This document shows positions 50,985 through 62,687 of a stretch of DNA of 64,000 bases, piece after piece. The stretch's first letter is position 1. Every line of letters begins with the position of its first letter. The stretch is from Hippasteria phrygiana. Lineage: Eukaryota > Echinodermata > Asteroidea > Valvatida > Goniasteridae. The notes below the pieces were generated by a model, which saw nothing but the letters and a program-made list of their open reading frames with translations, ran no database searches and was not told where the DNA came from. Position numbers and translations under genes: made by a program. Where the stretch lies: positions 372,001 through 436,000 of the forward strand of contig JAZGUH010000487.1 in the NCBI GenBank assembly GCA_037893225.1. The letters run 5' to 3'.

Positions 50985-51150
50985 TTGGTTGGTTGGTTGG
51001 TTGGTTGGTTGGTTGGTTGGTTGGTTGGTTGGTTGGTTGGTTGGTTGGTTGGTTGGTTGGTTGGTTGGTTGGTTGGTTGGTTGGTTGGTTGGTTGGTTGG
51101 TTGGTTGGTTGGTTGGTTGGTTGGTTGGTTGGTTGGTTGGTTGGTTGGTT
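50985..51150. repeat. GGTT tetranucleotide array, about 41 copies
   Basis: Uninterrupted ggtt repeat directly before the Penelope-like fragment. It is open in several frames and produces false WLVG and PTNQ proteins. Confidence 0.97.
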
Positions 51151-51194
51151 GATATAGAACCAAACTCATATAGAACCAAACTCATAGAACGAAA

Positions 51195-51753
51195 CAAAAC
51201 CCAGTCTACCAACCCCCTCTATTCATTCAGACGTGACCGCTCCATCAGCAACCATATTGTGCGGTCAACACTTCCCAGCATCGCTAGTACCGTAGACAAC
51301 GACCCCTTCAAAACTGTTCCCTGCAAGCGTCCAAGATGCAAAACTTGCGCACACGTTGATGGTACATCTTCCATCACTGGTCCCCGTGGCCATTTCAACA
51401 TCCGGGGCCACTTCAAATGCACCACTACTAATCTTGTCTATTGCATCACGTGTACCCGCTGTGGCATGCTCTACATTGGCGAAACCAAGCGCCGACTGGC
51501 CGACCGTTTTACGGAGCATCTCCAAAGCGTTCGGCTGAAACAACCTGGTCTGGCTGTCGCCCAACACTTCAGCGCGCCATCACACTCCACAAAGGACATG
51601 AGCATCTGCATTGTTTCCACGGCATCGTCGAATACGCAGCGCCGATCTCTAGAACAGCGTGTGATGTTCCAACTGGGCACGCTCCACCCTGACGGGATGA
51701 ACGTGGAGTTTACCGCGTTTGTTCTACCAGCGGTTCATCACAACACGCCATAA
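51195..51753 (+). pseudogene. Penelope-like element C-terminus with GIY-YIG endonuclease
   Basis: The frame has CKRPRCKTCAHV (Cys motif before the nuclease), TTTNLVYCITCTRCGMLYIGETKRRLADRF (the GIY-YIG core as LVYCITC and MLYIGET, with the catalytic Arg in KRRLADR), EHL and a C-terminal Glu (SLEQRVMF). This linker plus nuclease order is that of endonuclease-bearing Penelope-like retroelements. Reverse transcriptase is absent: 5' truncated copy. The open frame upstream is only GGTT repeat. Confidence 0.8.
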
Positions 51754-51758
51754 TTCCC

Positions 51759-51808
51759 CTGAAGAAGGTGCATTGCACCGAAAGCTCGGGTAAAACTATC
51801 CGGTGAGC
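51759..51808 (+). ncRNA. hammerhead-ribozyme-like motif of Penelope-like element
   Basis: CTGAAGA, a short stem (aggtgc-att-gcacc) and GAAA occur in order, the two core boxes and stem II of a hammerhead. A stem-III-like pairing (gctcgggt / atccggtgagc) follows. By my reading the residue that should be U before the cleavage site is A, so activity is doubtful. Penelope-like elements are known to carry such ribozymes. Confidence 0.5.
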
Positions 51809-51865
51809 ACTGTTTCACCTTTACCATATATATATGTAGTGATATGCCGCGTTACCGCAACCTGA

Positions 51866-51891
51866 GGGGGGGGGGGGGGGGGGGGGGGGGG
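51866..51891. repeat. 26-base poly-G run
   Basis: Uninterrupted G tract after the Penelope-like tail. Confidence 0.95.
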
Positions 51892-53280
51892 TCGGCACCA
51901 ATATTAGTTGGGACGGCGTGTGCAAATTCACTCAAGGAAAATGAAGGATACCAGGTAGAAACAAGAAAATGGTTGAAGATGATCCCTGTCCTTTATTGTG
52001 GAGCTGATCCCTGAACTTCAACTGAATTTGCAAGACTGCCGGTAAAATGAATATCCCTCATGTAAAATACATTCCTCAGATAAATAAATCCCTGGGTGTG
52101 TGGTAGGAAAAGGTAGTTGTCTGCAAAATAATACCAGAACAAGAAATAGTAAGTATGGACACATGGTGCATAAATGGACGCAGTCAATGTACATGTAAAT
52201 TCATCGATCATGGCTTCACGCGCAGTACAATTGCATAGCCCTACTTAGTCAACAACGCAGTGCAGTGAGTGCTTTCACGGCCACATCGTACACTTCTGGC
52301 ATCTTTGTACCCAAACAAATCTGATTCATTTAGCCACCAAAACAATGCTTGTATGCTCTGTCAACACATGCATCAAATAATAAAGACACTCACCACAAGC
52401 TTCGGAGGAATTTCCCCCTTAAAAGTCTAGGCGATCAGCCATGCATCGTCATGACACCAGTCGATACGCTGAACATAAGTACACAACGTACAATGTACAG
52501 CGTATCGGTATTTTCCATGTGACTGTGGCAAGACGAAAGGCGCGCGTCTCCCCATATCCATACCTTCACAGCCTATGTGTCCGTCTCGCTATTCCTACGC
52601 GGTACACATTTCCCATTTTATAAACACACCCAAATCAAGGTTATTATAGTCAAGCTATATAAGTCAACATTATTGGGTCTTCTTTCAAAGTATTGTCCTA
52701 AAAGAATAAACTTAGAGCACTATTCTTACTGCACCAGAACCCAATGTTTACATGTGTTGGAGTTGTGACAAGTCTAAAAAGTAATACATTTTGGAGGCAA
52801 AGTGAAAAGCTATCCCTAGACTGGCTACTAATATGCACATTGTAGGGGCCGTCTCCTCACAAGTTCCCTGCTTTAAGCCAATCGACCCAGAGTGGCCCTA
52901 AATAGAATCCCAAAACTTATGAAAGCACAAAATTGGTTTGTCTTTAAATCAAGTCAATCAAGTTTAAATGGGTTTGCAAAACTACACATGCCCTTTATGC
53001 AAAGGTTACCTCCAGCAAGGTTACAGCAGAAATTAAGTTATGCAAACACTGCCATGTATAAAGTAGGTCACAACTATAAGTACATGTAGCATGTCCAACT
53101 CTTGTAAAACCTTGTCCATACACAAATGGTAAACATTTATTTTCATATTTAAGAACAATGGAATAATAGGAAAACTCTTCTCCTCTTCTTTTTTTTCACA
53201 AACATGTAATTAAGTCACTACAAGCTTAATACTCTCAAGAAAGTTGTTTCAAAACAAATCAGATACTTTAAGAACTCTTC
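51892..53280. other. intergenic, nothing recognised
   Basis: No domain-bearing frame and no clear element ends. Confidence 0.4.
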
Positions 53281-53870
53281 TTAATGTACCGGAGGGTTAC
53301 TTCTCTAATACCCTTCCTGTATTTGTTCATGCCTTCCCCATTCAAATGGACTCCATCCAAGAGGAACCGTGCATTATTAATTCTCCTTTGAGAATACTGA
53401 AAAACTCTTGGGTGATCCTTTAGAGCTCGGCTTAGAGAACCATTGAATCTCCTAACTCAACGGTTGAACGTTGCAATGCCAACTTGCCCAGGGCGGGATA
53501 TTTGGGAACGCTCAATGACTGAAAGGAGTACCACTTTATGAGGTACGCACCCCCGAGCCTCTAACATACCAATAAATTTCAAAGTGCTCTCCACGACAAC
53601 TGCAGGAGTGACCTCTAGGTTGCACAAATCGTTAGTGCCCATGTCTAAAATTAGAACATCTATGGGTCTCCTTGTCAAATTTCGGACATAGAAATCTACG
53701 TTCGAAAATACACGTTCAAAAGTTAACCCTGGGTGACCCTCCACAAAAGGGTACACACACCTGATAAGTCAAGAAACTCAAGCATAGTTTGATGATGCTT
53801 CTGGGCTTCCCTCGAGAGCCGTGAAACAAAGGAATGGCCATACAAAACTACATGAGGTACATCCAACATG
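53281..53870 (-). pseudogene. SGNH-hydrolase-like pseudogene
   Basis: From an ATG at 53870 the frame reads VPHVVLYGHSFVSRL (block I with the nucleophile Ser), then a 2-base GT excess near 53757-53762 shifts phase. It continues with VDVLILDMGTNDL-type block III (GTND), a TGA at about 53457, and after it DGVHLNGEG with the Asp-x-x-His of block V. All SGNH landmarks are present but the gene is broken twice. Such domains occur in invertebrate mobile-element proteins. Confidence 0.65.
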
Positions 53871-54098
53871 ATGATTTCATGAACAGTAAAGGAGGTCTTT
53901 ACACTCCGCAGCTTGTGACAACAAATTTTTTCCTCTTTTCATTTTTTTTTTTTACATGCCCTACACGAACAAGGGAAAACTTTGTCACTATTTATACATA
54001 CAATGTATATCCGTTGGGCCTTCCAACAAGAAAAGTAAACTTGAATTCAGCTTTTGCTGTTACCTGTTCTCTTCCAGGTTTCGTTGAGTGGGGACATG

Positions 54099-54724
54099 AA
54101 CCAGACACAGAGGTGGTATTACGCCTCGTCCTGCACCACAAAGTGTGAAGCAAACAGTCTCCGCTCTGGTACATGAGCCAACTCGACGTCTATAAAAGAA
54201 CTCGAATAATATTTTCAGTCAGTGTCTCATGATCAGCACACACACAAAAATAACATACATTGTTTTCTCTTTTCACAAAATAGAACTATATTTTGTTCCT
54301 GTTTATTGAGGAAATTAACCAGATAAAGAAGTCTGTGGCATATATCCTGTGCCGAACCACAAGGTGGGAACACGCAGCCCCGGCTCCAGAAAAAAATGTC
54401 GTTTTTAAGGAGCTTTATCACACAAATTTCAAAACTTCAAAACTTCAAATGATTTTCTTAAGATGTGGAAGGTGAACCAGACACGGAGGTGGTATACGCC
54501 TCGTCCAATGGTGCAAAATGCAACACAGACAGCCTCGGCCTGACACACCAACCAGTTACATAGATTGATCTTGTACATGCATGTACAACTTACTTCACTT
54601 CAATTATCACATCACCAACAGAGTATGCATACAATCGTGCATAAGTTGAACCATACACAGAGGTGGGTATACGCCTCGTCCAGTGCCATGTGTGACACAG
54701 ACAGCCTCCGCTCTGGCATATACC
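54099..54724. repeat. three dispersed direct repeats of about 77 bp
   Basis: Copies at 54099-54180, 54475-54550 and 54649-54724 share aaccagacacagaggtgg, tacgcctcgtcc and acagcctccgctctgg. They lie just downstream of the Ty3 integrase stop. Confidence 0.8.
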
Positions 54725-55887
54725 TAAGTTATTCCATCAGGCCACTTTCCACCATAGCGCTTATCGCGAAGCCGCCTTGACCGCCTAACTTTTGGTACCT
54801 CACCAGACTGGTCCCTAAGGTTGTCACTTTGAGTTTGGGTGGTATTAGCAACAGGCTTATTACATGTTGCTGGCAAAGCAGTAAGCACAATCTCCTGAGA
54901 GCTGTCCGAGTCTGTCTCACCGGAAGACTCCGAGGAATCATCTAGACCAGGTTGGGGGAGATCATGCAGAGGGTCAGTACCCACTAATGGCTCTACTCTT
55001 GGGTCTATTAAAAGTGTTTTACGATTCACCCATTTCTCAGTACCACCTAGAGCTGGTCTGACGGCATAGAGGTCACCCTCAGCACTCCGCTGCGTTATCA
55101 CATGCGGTTCAGCGATAAAGGGATCATCAAGCTTGTGTCTGTCTGTGAACTGATACTTTCTCAGTAACACTCTGGCACCAACTGACAAAGGCTCAGCAAA
55201 GGCACGCTTATCATACTGGCGCTTGTTTCTTTCCGCAGCTCTGCTTAGGCGATCTTTAGCAACTGCATGTGCTCGCTGGATGAATTTAGCCTGTTGCGCC
55301 ACAGCATTTTCATCCCAATCACCCTGTGTGTTACAAAGCAAATGATCCAAGGGGATGGATGGGTCCCTGCCAAACATTAATGTATAGGGGGAAAAACCTG
55401 TTATACTGTGTGGCGTAGAGTTGTACACAAAGATCAAATGCGGGAGCAGTCTTGGCCACTTCCTTCGATCACTAATCTCGACAGATTTTATGAGCCCACA
55501 GAGCGTTTTATTAAAACGCTCTGTCTGCCCATTTCCTTGAGGATGATGGGCTGTGGTCCTGGTTTTACGAATGCCATAGAGGTTACACAACTCTTGTATC
55601 AACCTACTTTCAAAATTCCTCCCTTGATCCGAGTGGATCTGTAAAGGCACTCCATAATGCACGAACCACTGCCGGTGCAGAACCTGGGCCACCACCGCTG
55701 CCGTTTGATCCTTGCAAGGTACTGCCATGGCGAATTTGGTGAACACATCAGTTAGGACTAAAACATTCTCTATATTTCCCCGGCCACGATCAAGTTTCAG
55801 GAAATCTATGGCCAGTCTCTCTAAGGGACGGAATGCAAGAAGATGTCGCATTGGGGGTTTAACTACAGGAGTTGGGGCCTTAGTCAC
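54724..55887 (-). pseudogene. Ty3 integrase core and C-terminus
   Basis: 387-residue frame with the DDE core: AIDFLKLDRG (Asp), HSDQGRNFES (Asp), HHPQGNGQTERFNKTLC (Glu), then YNSTPHSITGFSPYTLMFGR and a GPY/F-like module (VLLRKYQFTDRHKLDDPF). The C-terminal tail is Ser/Asp-rich. It is out of phase with the zinc-finger part at 55919-56323. Confidence 0.85.
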
Positions 55888-55918
55888 TGTACACTGAAAG
55901 CATTGCTTGATGTGTTCT

Positions 55919-56323
55919 TTAAACCTGGTTGTTCATCCCGGGCCAAAAGCAACGTTGTTTAATCAGTGCAAGGGTCCTGCCTACCCCTTGGTGACCCCAC
56001 TTGTCATGGGCCGCTTTAATCACATCTAACTGCAGTTGCCTGGGTACAAGCAGCTGAAAGACCTGATGGGGACCAGGGTCCCCACAAGTCCGGTACAACA
56101 CCCCATGGCGCTCGGTTAACCGCGGCCATTCACGTAACCAACCCTTTATCTCTGGAGTCTTCTCATGACCCTCGACATCACCTTGCCCCGGATCCCACTG
56201 ACGTCCCCACAAGCACCAAACTTCCCCAAGGGACCTGTCGCCCTTCTGTAAAGAAGACAAGTCAGAATGGGAATAAGCAGGTAAGACTGCAGGGTTCGAC
56301 CTTAACGCTGGTCCGCTAGACAA
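55919..56323 (-). pseudogene. Ty3 integrase zinc-binding segment
   Basis: Contains LTERHGVLYR, VPRQLQLDVIKAAHDKWGHQGVGRTLALIKQRCFWPGM, the HHCC region of integrase. A single extra T in a T-run near 55920 introduces a stop before the CxxC pair. Confidence 0.8.
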
Positions 56324-58690
56324 ATTCTAGTCAAAACAGCGGCGGTCTAGTCAAAACCCTTTTCTAAGTAGTCCGGCGGTCTAGTGAACAAAAATGCCAA
56401 GATAAGCTAAGCGCGCGCGTCTTCAGAGCCAGATTGTCAACAGCGATCCCCGATTGCGTGGAGTTTACTCTCACTTCAGCTAAGGCTGTTCGATATCCAT
56501 TTATTTTGATACCAAAATATCGGCAGAAAAATATCGCGATATTCGATATTATCGTGATGACGTCACTTTTTCATTACCGGAAGAAAGGAGGAATAAAAAA
56601 ATACATGACGGAAGTCACCACGGCATCATGAGATCGGGGCCACCGGGATCGGGCCCGCCGGGATTGAGCGGCAGGAACGGGGGCCGGTTTGACAAAGCTT
56701 CCCTTCGCTCGTTGAGTATTTGGAGTTTTACGACATTTACCTTCAGTTGGCTACTTTATGGCACTCCAGAAAGACTAGCGTTTGTTTCTATTTCAGCATT
56801 GTTGATTAGTAACACAGATGATAATACCATGGACGATCACATGCGAGCTGTCAACAAACGACCGTGTCGTATATTTTGTGAAGACGACATGACATTGCAC
56901 AATGTACAATGGATGCGCGCCACGTGTTTTAATCTTTTCTCAAGACGCGACGCAGTTCGCTACACGTAACTACACCTTAAGTGTGCCTTGTACACTGGGG
57001 AAAGACGGTGGCATTCAGTGCGGTTGCTTGCACTTGACCAAGGCTAGCAACAAAGCAACGCGCACGCGCAGATGCGCTACAGGGGTTGACCTTATTGCAA
57101 ACAATTGCCATACCCCTCGATCTCAAGATGAGTTCGCAAGCGTAGGTACGTACATTGTACACTGGGAATAAGACGTTGTTTGCACTTGACAACGTACGGT
57201 GCGGAGGGTAAATCGCGCGGAGCGGAGATGTCATGTCGGGGTTTAGAAAACGGTCAAAAAAAGACACATTTAGTGCATGTATGTATTTTTTTATTCCTCC
57301 ATGGTACATCATGATACATTATATACTATTCTACCGTCCAATAATTGGAAATAACTGCAGTGTTCTCCACGAGAGGTTTTAGCAGGGCGGGCCGCCCTGC
57401 CAAAATTGTATGCCGCCCCGAAAAGTTTTACCGCCCCTCTAAAATTTTCACCGCCCTGCTATTTTTTTTCCATTGGATTTTCCCCCATTCTCCACCGTCT
57501 TCACAGTTTATCTAAGTACGAAGAAGTTTACCGCACTCTGTGAAACGAACATGAAGAGTTTGCCAGCATTAACATTCAGCAGTATTGCAGTTGCATTTGT
57601 AGTAATCGAACAGATATCTGGACGCAACGTACGCAACATAAAACAAGGCCTTTTCCGACGGAGTGTCGGAAAAGCCAAATATGCATTCACATCATAAAAC
57701 TGGACTAATATCGTTTTCACTTTGTCGCGTCGAGAACCGGTTTACCTAAATTACAATGTTCCGTAACATTTGGGACCGGGTAGTACTCAATAAATTTGTG
57801 TGAAAACATTTACAATTTAAAGGGGAAAAGCATGTAAATACAAGTAACTGCTAATTTATTTATCATTTATTTTTGGGAAAATTAACATCGTTAAATTCGA
57901 TTGAATGATTTAACGTAACGATACAACATGCATACAGCGGCATTCAACTGTTTTAGCACATGTACGTAGCCTCTGTTAATGCCTGAAAGGATGTATTGCA
58001 GCAATAAGCGCACGTGTATAAGGATCACTGTGCAAACCTGCGTCTTGAGAAAAGGCTAGTCAAAAAGACGCGCATGCGTAGTTATAGTTTCAAAGCCGGG
58101 TTAGTGGGCGACACCGTGATTTGTAAGCAAGTGATTTCAATGTGGTATATATACAACGTTCATGAAAAATTGAAATAAGTGATCTCAATGTTATTGTCGG
58201 ATGCAAAGTTGTGTGACGTTCTATGATTTGTAGAAGTATTTGCCGTACGCTAGAATTTCAGACTTTTGGGTGGCCACTTTCTCATAAGAAAGTGGGCCAG
58301 GAAATGCCTCAGATTGCACCACAGAGCATCTAGAATCCAACATTTCCCGGGGACCTCAAGCGGGCCCCGAACTCCACGTCGTCGTAAGGGCGTCGCGCTA
58401 CGCGCTCGCATTGTGTCTGCCACCCTGCTAAAATTTCAGGCCATGGAGTTACTGGAATTTCGAGCAAAGTAAACTGGACAAATCCACACGTAATGCGGCC
58501 AAAAGAAACATATATCGCGATATTCTTCGGTATATCGAATTCCCCGATATTCAGTTTTTTTTAAAGGGGCCGATACGATTTTCAATATGAAAAAAATATC
58601 GAACAGGCTTACTCTCAGCTTGTAATAAATGTTTGTAAATACAGTGTACTTGGTCAGGTAACTTACAAAAAAAGTAGCATCTACTTCAAG
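56300..58690. mobile_element. composite repeat insertion in the Ty3 pol gene
   Basis: Starts after the integrase-side SNPAVLPAYS coding sequence and ends at VDAT of the RNase H start. It includes an element with taaggctgttcgatat / atatcgaacaggcttac inverted ends (about 56483-58610) and, inside, a block from gttttagcaggg (57378) to ccctgctaaaa (58434). Exact borders are uncertain. Confidence 0.5.
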
Positions 58691-58715
58691 CACAAACTGC
58701 CGATCAAACCTAGGG

Positions 58716-59620
58716 TTAAGCAAGCACTGGAGCGCAGCATAACGCTTGCTTAAGTGTCCTAAAAGCCTGATCTGCCTCCACTGTCCACACCAATTTCCCT
58801 TTGAAGTTCCCTGCTTTTGACTCTGTCTTACCGCATAACGCATGCAGCGGCCCAGCGATTTTGGCGAAATCCTTAATGTAACGTCTATAATAAGACGCTT
58901 GCCCTAAGAATGACCTTAACTCCCCCACTGTAACTGGTACTGGCCAATTCTGGATATGCTCTACTTTGCCTGGGTCCACTGACACCCCTTTTGCACTCAC
59001 AACATGACCCAAATGGAAGACAGAAGTCTTGAACAGCTGGCATTTTGAGCCATTCAATTTCAACCCTGCTTTCTCTAACCTAGTAAACACCTTGTCAAGT
59101 CTCTCGAGATGCTCCTTGGGGTTGGAAGAAAATACCAACATATCATCAAGGTAATAGAACCAATTCTGAAAAGTTCATGTCTGCAAAGATTGATTCCATA
59201 ATGCGCTGGAAAGTACTTGGACTATTCATTAGGCCTTGCGGAAGCCTTAAAAATTCATAAAGACCCCAAGGAACGCGAAAGGCAGTTATGGGTATTGAAT
59301 CATGATGTACCACAACTTGAAAATAGCCATGCGCAAGGTCAAGCGATGAAAACAAACAAGCCCCACCAAGAGACTCTAACGTCTCTTCAATCCTCGGAAG
59401 AGGAAATGCATCTTTTTGCGATCTTGCATTCAACAGCCTGTAGTCTATACATAAACGCAGCTGCCCATTTCGCTTGCGTACAAGAACTACAGGGCTGGCA
59501 TACTGGCTTGTAGAGCGGCGGATAATATTCCGGTCTAACAGATCTTGCAAGAGCTTTTTAACCTCTGCAGCCTGACTAGGCACAATGCGCCGATAGGGCA
59601 GTTTCACAGGTTTAGGGTCA
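58716..59620 (-). pseudogene. Ty3 reverse transcriptase
   Basis: First frame: QYASPVVLVRKRNGQLRLCIDYR, PLPRIEETL, FSSLDLAHGYFQV (catalytic Asp), RLPQGLMNSPSTFQ. A frameshift near 59150 precedes YLDDMLVFS (the YxDD box). The second frame has LNGSKCQLF, HVVSAKGV and ELRSFLGQASYYRRYIKDFA of the thumb and connection. A further shift near 58720 leads to FDRQFVLEVDA, the RNase H start. Confidence 0.85.
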
Positions 59621-59624
59621 TTAA

Positions 59625-61536
59625 AGAGGAACTAAAACCAATTTGCATTTTTCTACTTTAGTGGCTTTTCTGAGAGCTTATGCCTTCCCAAACCTAACAA
59701 AGTAGGTTTGAAGAGTTTATGCATGGATTTGGCAATTTTAGAGAAGTTTTACTTTGGAGTCGCTTTTGTTCAGAATCAGAAAAGCTCGGGGTCAACCGCG
59801 TGTTTACAATCCAATCGTGTGACGTAGCTGCGTGGAGATAGATGACGTCACTATGCGAGTGCCCATTGTGTTTGCGTTAGTGCATGTCTACTAAGTACTA
59901 TGTGTTGGGTTTTGTCCTAATTTTCTTGTTCCTGGTGGTGCATTACTACATGAACGTTGCACTGATGAGTTTGTATATATTATTATATTATCCCCCTCCC
60001 CGAAGACCCTTCGCTGCCCGCGCCCATGGCGCCCCGACACAAGTATTTTTTTATCACGAATTGGTTGCAATGCCCACTAATGAAAATTTTGCTGTTTAGA
60101 CGCTAGCTGCCGGACACCCCAACAATCGGTAGCAATCTGTACTCTAAACATCATCAATGACCATTTTAATACATACTCGACTCGTGCCCTCTCCCTTTTC
60201 CGGAAAGCACCTCCAGATCGCATACGTCGTCGCTTAAAAGGCGATGGTGTCGCGCTGCGTGATCGACTCCTGCTCCCATCTTCAACATTGGCTTGGTCGT
60301 GGCTCATATGTTATAGCGGCAAAACAAATTACGTGTGCTCGAGGCACACCACTCCCGTGCGGGTCACCGGGGCCTCCGCGCTGCTGGACGGCGGGGAAAA
60401 ATTACGTGTCCCGCTGGCCGTGCCGGTCCCTCGGAAAATTGAACCCGAAGTACGACTTCGGACCGCAGCAGCGGGCGCAGGCGCCAGCCGTGCCGTCCAA
60501 CTGCGGCCTGATTCCAGCGTGCTCGGGCCGATGGTGTCCGCCGGGCCGGCACGGCAGGGCCGAGCGCGGCCACCCTCCGGTACCCCCAGTCGACCAACAC
60601 TGGGTGCCCAGTGTGTGACATGGCTGAACCCGCCATTGGACAGTGCGCAAAATCTGCCGTTCGCACCTCCCGCTGTCGGGTGCCCCGGGTCTGACGGGGC
60701 CCAGCGGAGCGCCGTACGGCGGGGTGGGAGCTCCGTCCTGCTCGCCGGACTCTGCCCAACCCGGACTCTGACGTGGATTTTCGGCCCGTCTGACTGGCCC
60801 GCAAAATCGGGTTGAAGGCCCGGAGTCCCTACCGGCACTTTTTCTCTCCCGGAAACCCCGTCTTTGTACACTTTTTCTCCATCCGGGCCCGGCCCCTCTC
60901 CTCGCCTGCCTGCCTGCCTGCCTGCCTGCAGATACAATTTTATCTTCAGTCTTTCGTAAAATGTTTCTTACATATGTAACACCATTTCGTCAGCCTAAAG
61001 TCAGATCGCGTTGTTTCCACAAACCGGACCCACTGCCGTCGTTGTTTCCCATCAACTTTGGGGAATCTTTAAAAAGATAGGTTCGGATTTTTGTCCGTAT
61101 TTCTTGTGCAGCCACCTACCACACACGTTCTTGGCATAATACTTATTAACTTTAATACATTCGAGATCCGAATAACTCCAAAAGTAAGCTAGGAAGGCTG
61201 TGAATTCTGCAAAAAATTCCAAGAAAGTACGACCAGCTGACGACGAAAATGTCATAAAACACACGTGGATGATAGTACCAACACGCTGCAGACGTGATGG
61301 CTGCACGGCTGGGTAAGCGCACACACGTCATAAGGTCATATGCATACATTTGCATCCCTAATGACCTTTTCAGGAATTGAGACCAAACGCTCACTCCAAG
61401 GGGCAATTTTAGTCCATTTTTTTTCAACAAAATAAATTTTAATCGTTCTTTACCAATTTGTATTCGGTTAGAAGAATATACAAGCTATCAGAAAAGCCAA
61501 TAAAGTGGAAAAATGCAAATTGGTTTTAGTTCCTCT
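59625..61536. mobile_element. TTAA element (1.9 kb) inserted in Ty3 pol
   Basis: Ends agaggaactaaaaccaattt and its inverse, about 55-bp inverted repeats. TTAA at 59621-59624 and 61537-61540; removing the element rejoins the Ty3 frame (EIKL then DPKPVKLPY). The part 60330-60930 is very GC-rich compared with its surroundings and ends in a cctg microsatellite. No transposase recognised. Confidence 0.8.
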
Positions 61537-61540
61537 TTAA

Positions 61541-62687
61541 GTTTGATTTCATGAGGAATCATGTCGCAATATCCTAAGTCAAATGGACTCATTGAAAAGG
61601 CCTTTTCATGCTTTTGGATTAAGCGGGCAGCCATTTCACCATCCTCGGATCCTAATGACCCGAGATCAACCCCAGGGGGCAGTAAATATGTCGTCCCATC
61701 TGAAAATGTGAACAGCCTTCTTGGCTGATCAATGTTAGGTGTTCCTAACTCGCCAACATCCTCATCATCACCACTAGAGTCAACAAGAACTTCTTGTACT
61801 GACACTTCATACCCATCACCACTAGGACTAACTACTAATTGCTCTGTCATTTCCATTTCTAATGCCTCTGCCACTTTGGAGAGAGCGGGTATGATTAGGG
61901 GTTCCCTACTTGCATTGGCCACTAAAACTGGGAAGGAAGAAGATTTTTCATCCAAGTGATGAACTCCATCCAATAACTGAACAGTACTTTTTGAACAGTC
62001 ACTCGTAAATGAGCATGGACAGGACTGAACTAGAACCTGTTTGCCCTGGTTAAGCTTCGGGTTGCCTACACGACAATGTACGGTCCCAATGGACTCTGCG
62101 GGTACAATGGTCAACTCATTGGCAAAAACTTCACAAATCTGACTGGGTTCGGTTATGGAACCCTGGGTGCAAGGCCCATTACTCTCACCCTTTTTCCCAT
62201 TATGAGAGTTAAACCACTGCAGCGCAAGCTTTACATCATCATCTAACTCTGGGGGATTCAAGTCCCCTATTCTTGAGGACAAATCCCTCAAAATATTGCA
62301 CCCAAGCAGAATAGGATGCTCTTCTCGAGCACCCTTTGATGCCTGTTCACTGAGCACTAGAAAACTGGCCACTAAATTTTGCCCGCAAATCTCCACTGGG
62401 GCCTCAAGGTACCCTTCTACAGGAATTGCAAGTCCATTTGCACCAATTAATTTCACAAAGTCACCTACTTCATCCAACCTTCCCACTTTCTTGGCCAAAT
62501 GCTTATGGTAAAAGTCACTGGACACCAGTGACGTAACAGCCCCTGTGTCTAAAACACATGTGGTCAGTACCCCACCTACTGAAATACAGCTTGATGGACT
62601 TTTGGAAATTAATTTCCGTTTCTCACTGGCAGAAATAACCCTATCTACATTAGAGGCTTGAGTGCTAGTGTGCAGAACGTACACCAC
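61541..62687 (-). pseudogene. Ty3 aspartic protease region
   Basis: Minus-strand frame with CVLDTGAVTSLVS (catalytic DTG) near residue 46 and HPILLGCNILRDL downstream, the two protease landmarks. It continues with an Asp/Glu-rich linker to MIPHEIKL at the pol boundary. It overlaps the gag end by 43 bp in another frame. Confidence 0.8.

Noticed and set aside
50985..51150. Telomeric DNA
   Set aside because: The unit is GGTT, not a known animal telomere repeat, and unique sequence follows on both sides.
50766..51212. Long WLVG and PTNQ repeat proteins
   Set aside because: They come from the GGTT microsatellite.
60329..60937. 202-codon frame in a GC-rich block
   Set aside because: Several frames are open at once because of GC richness, and none has a known domain.
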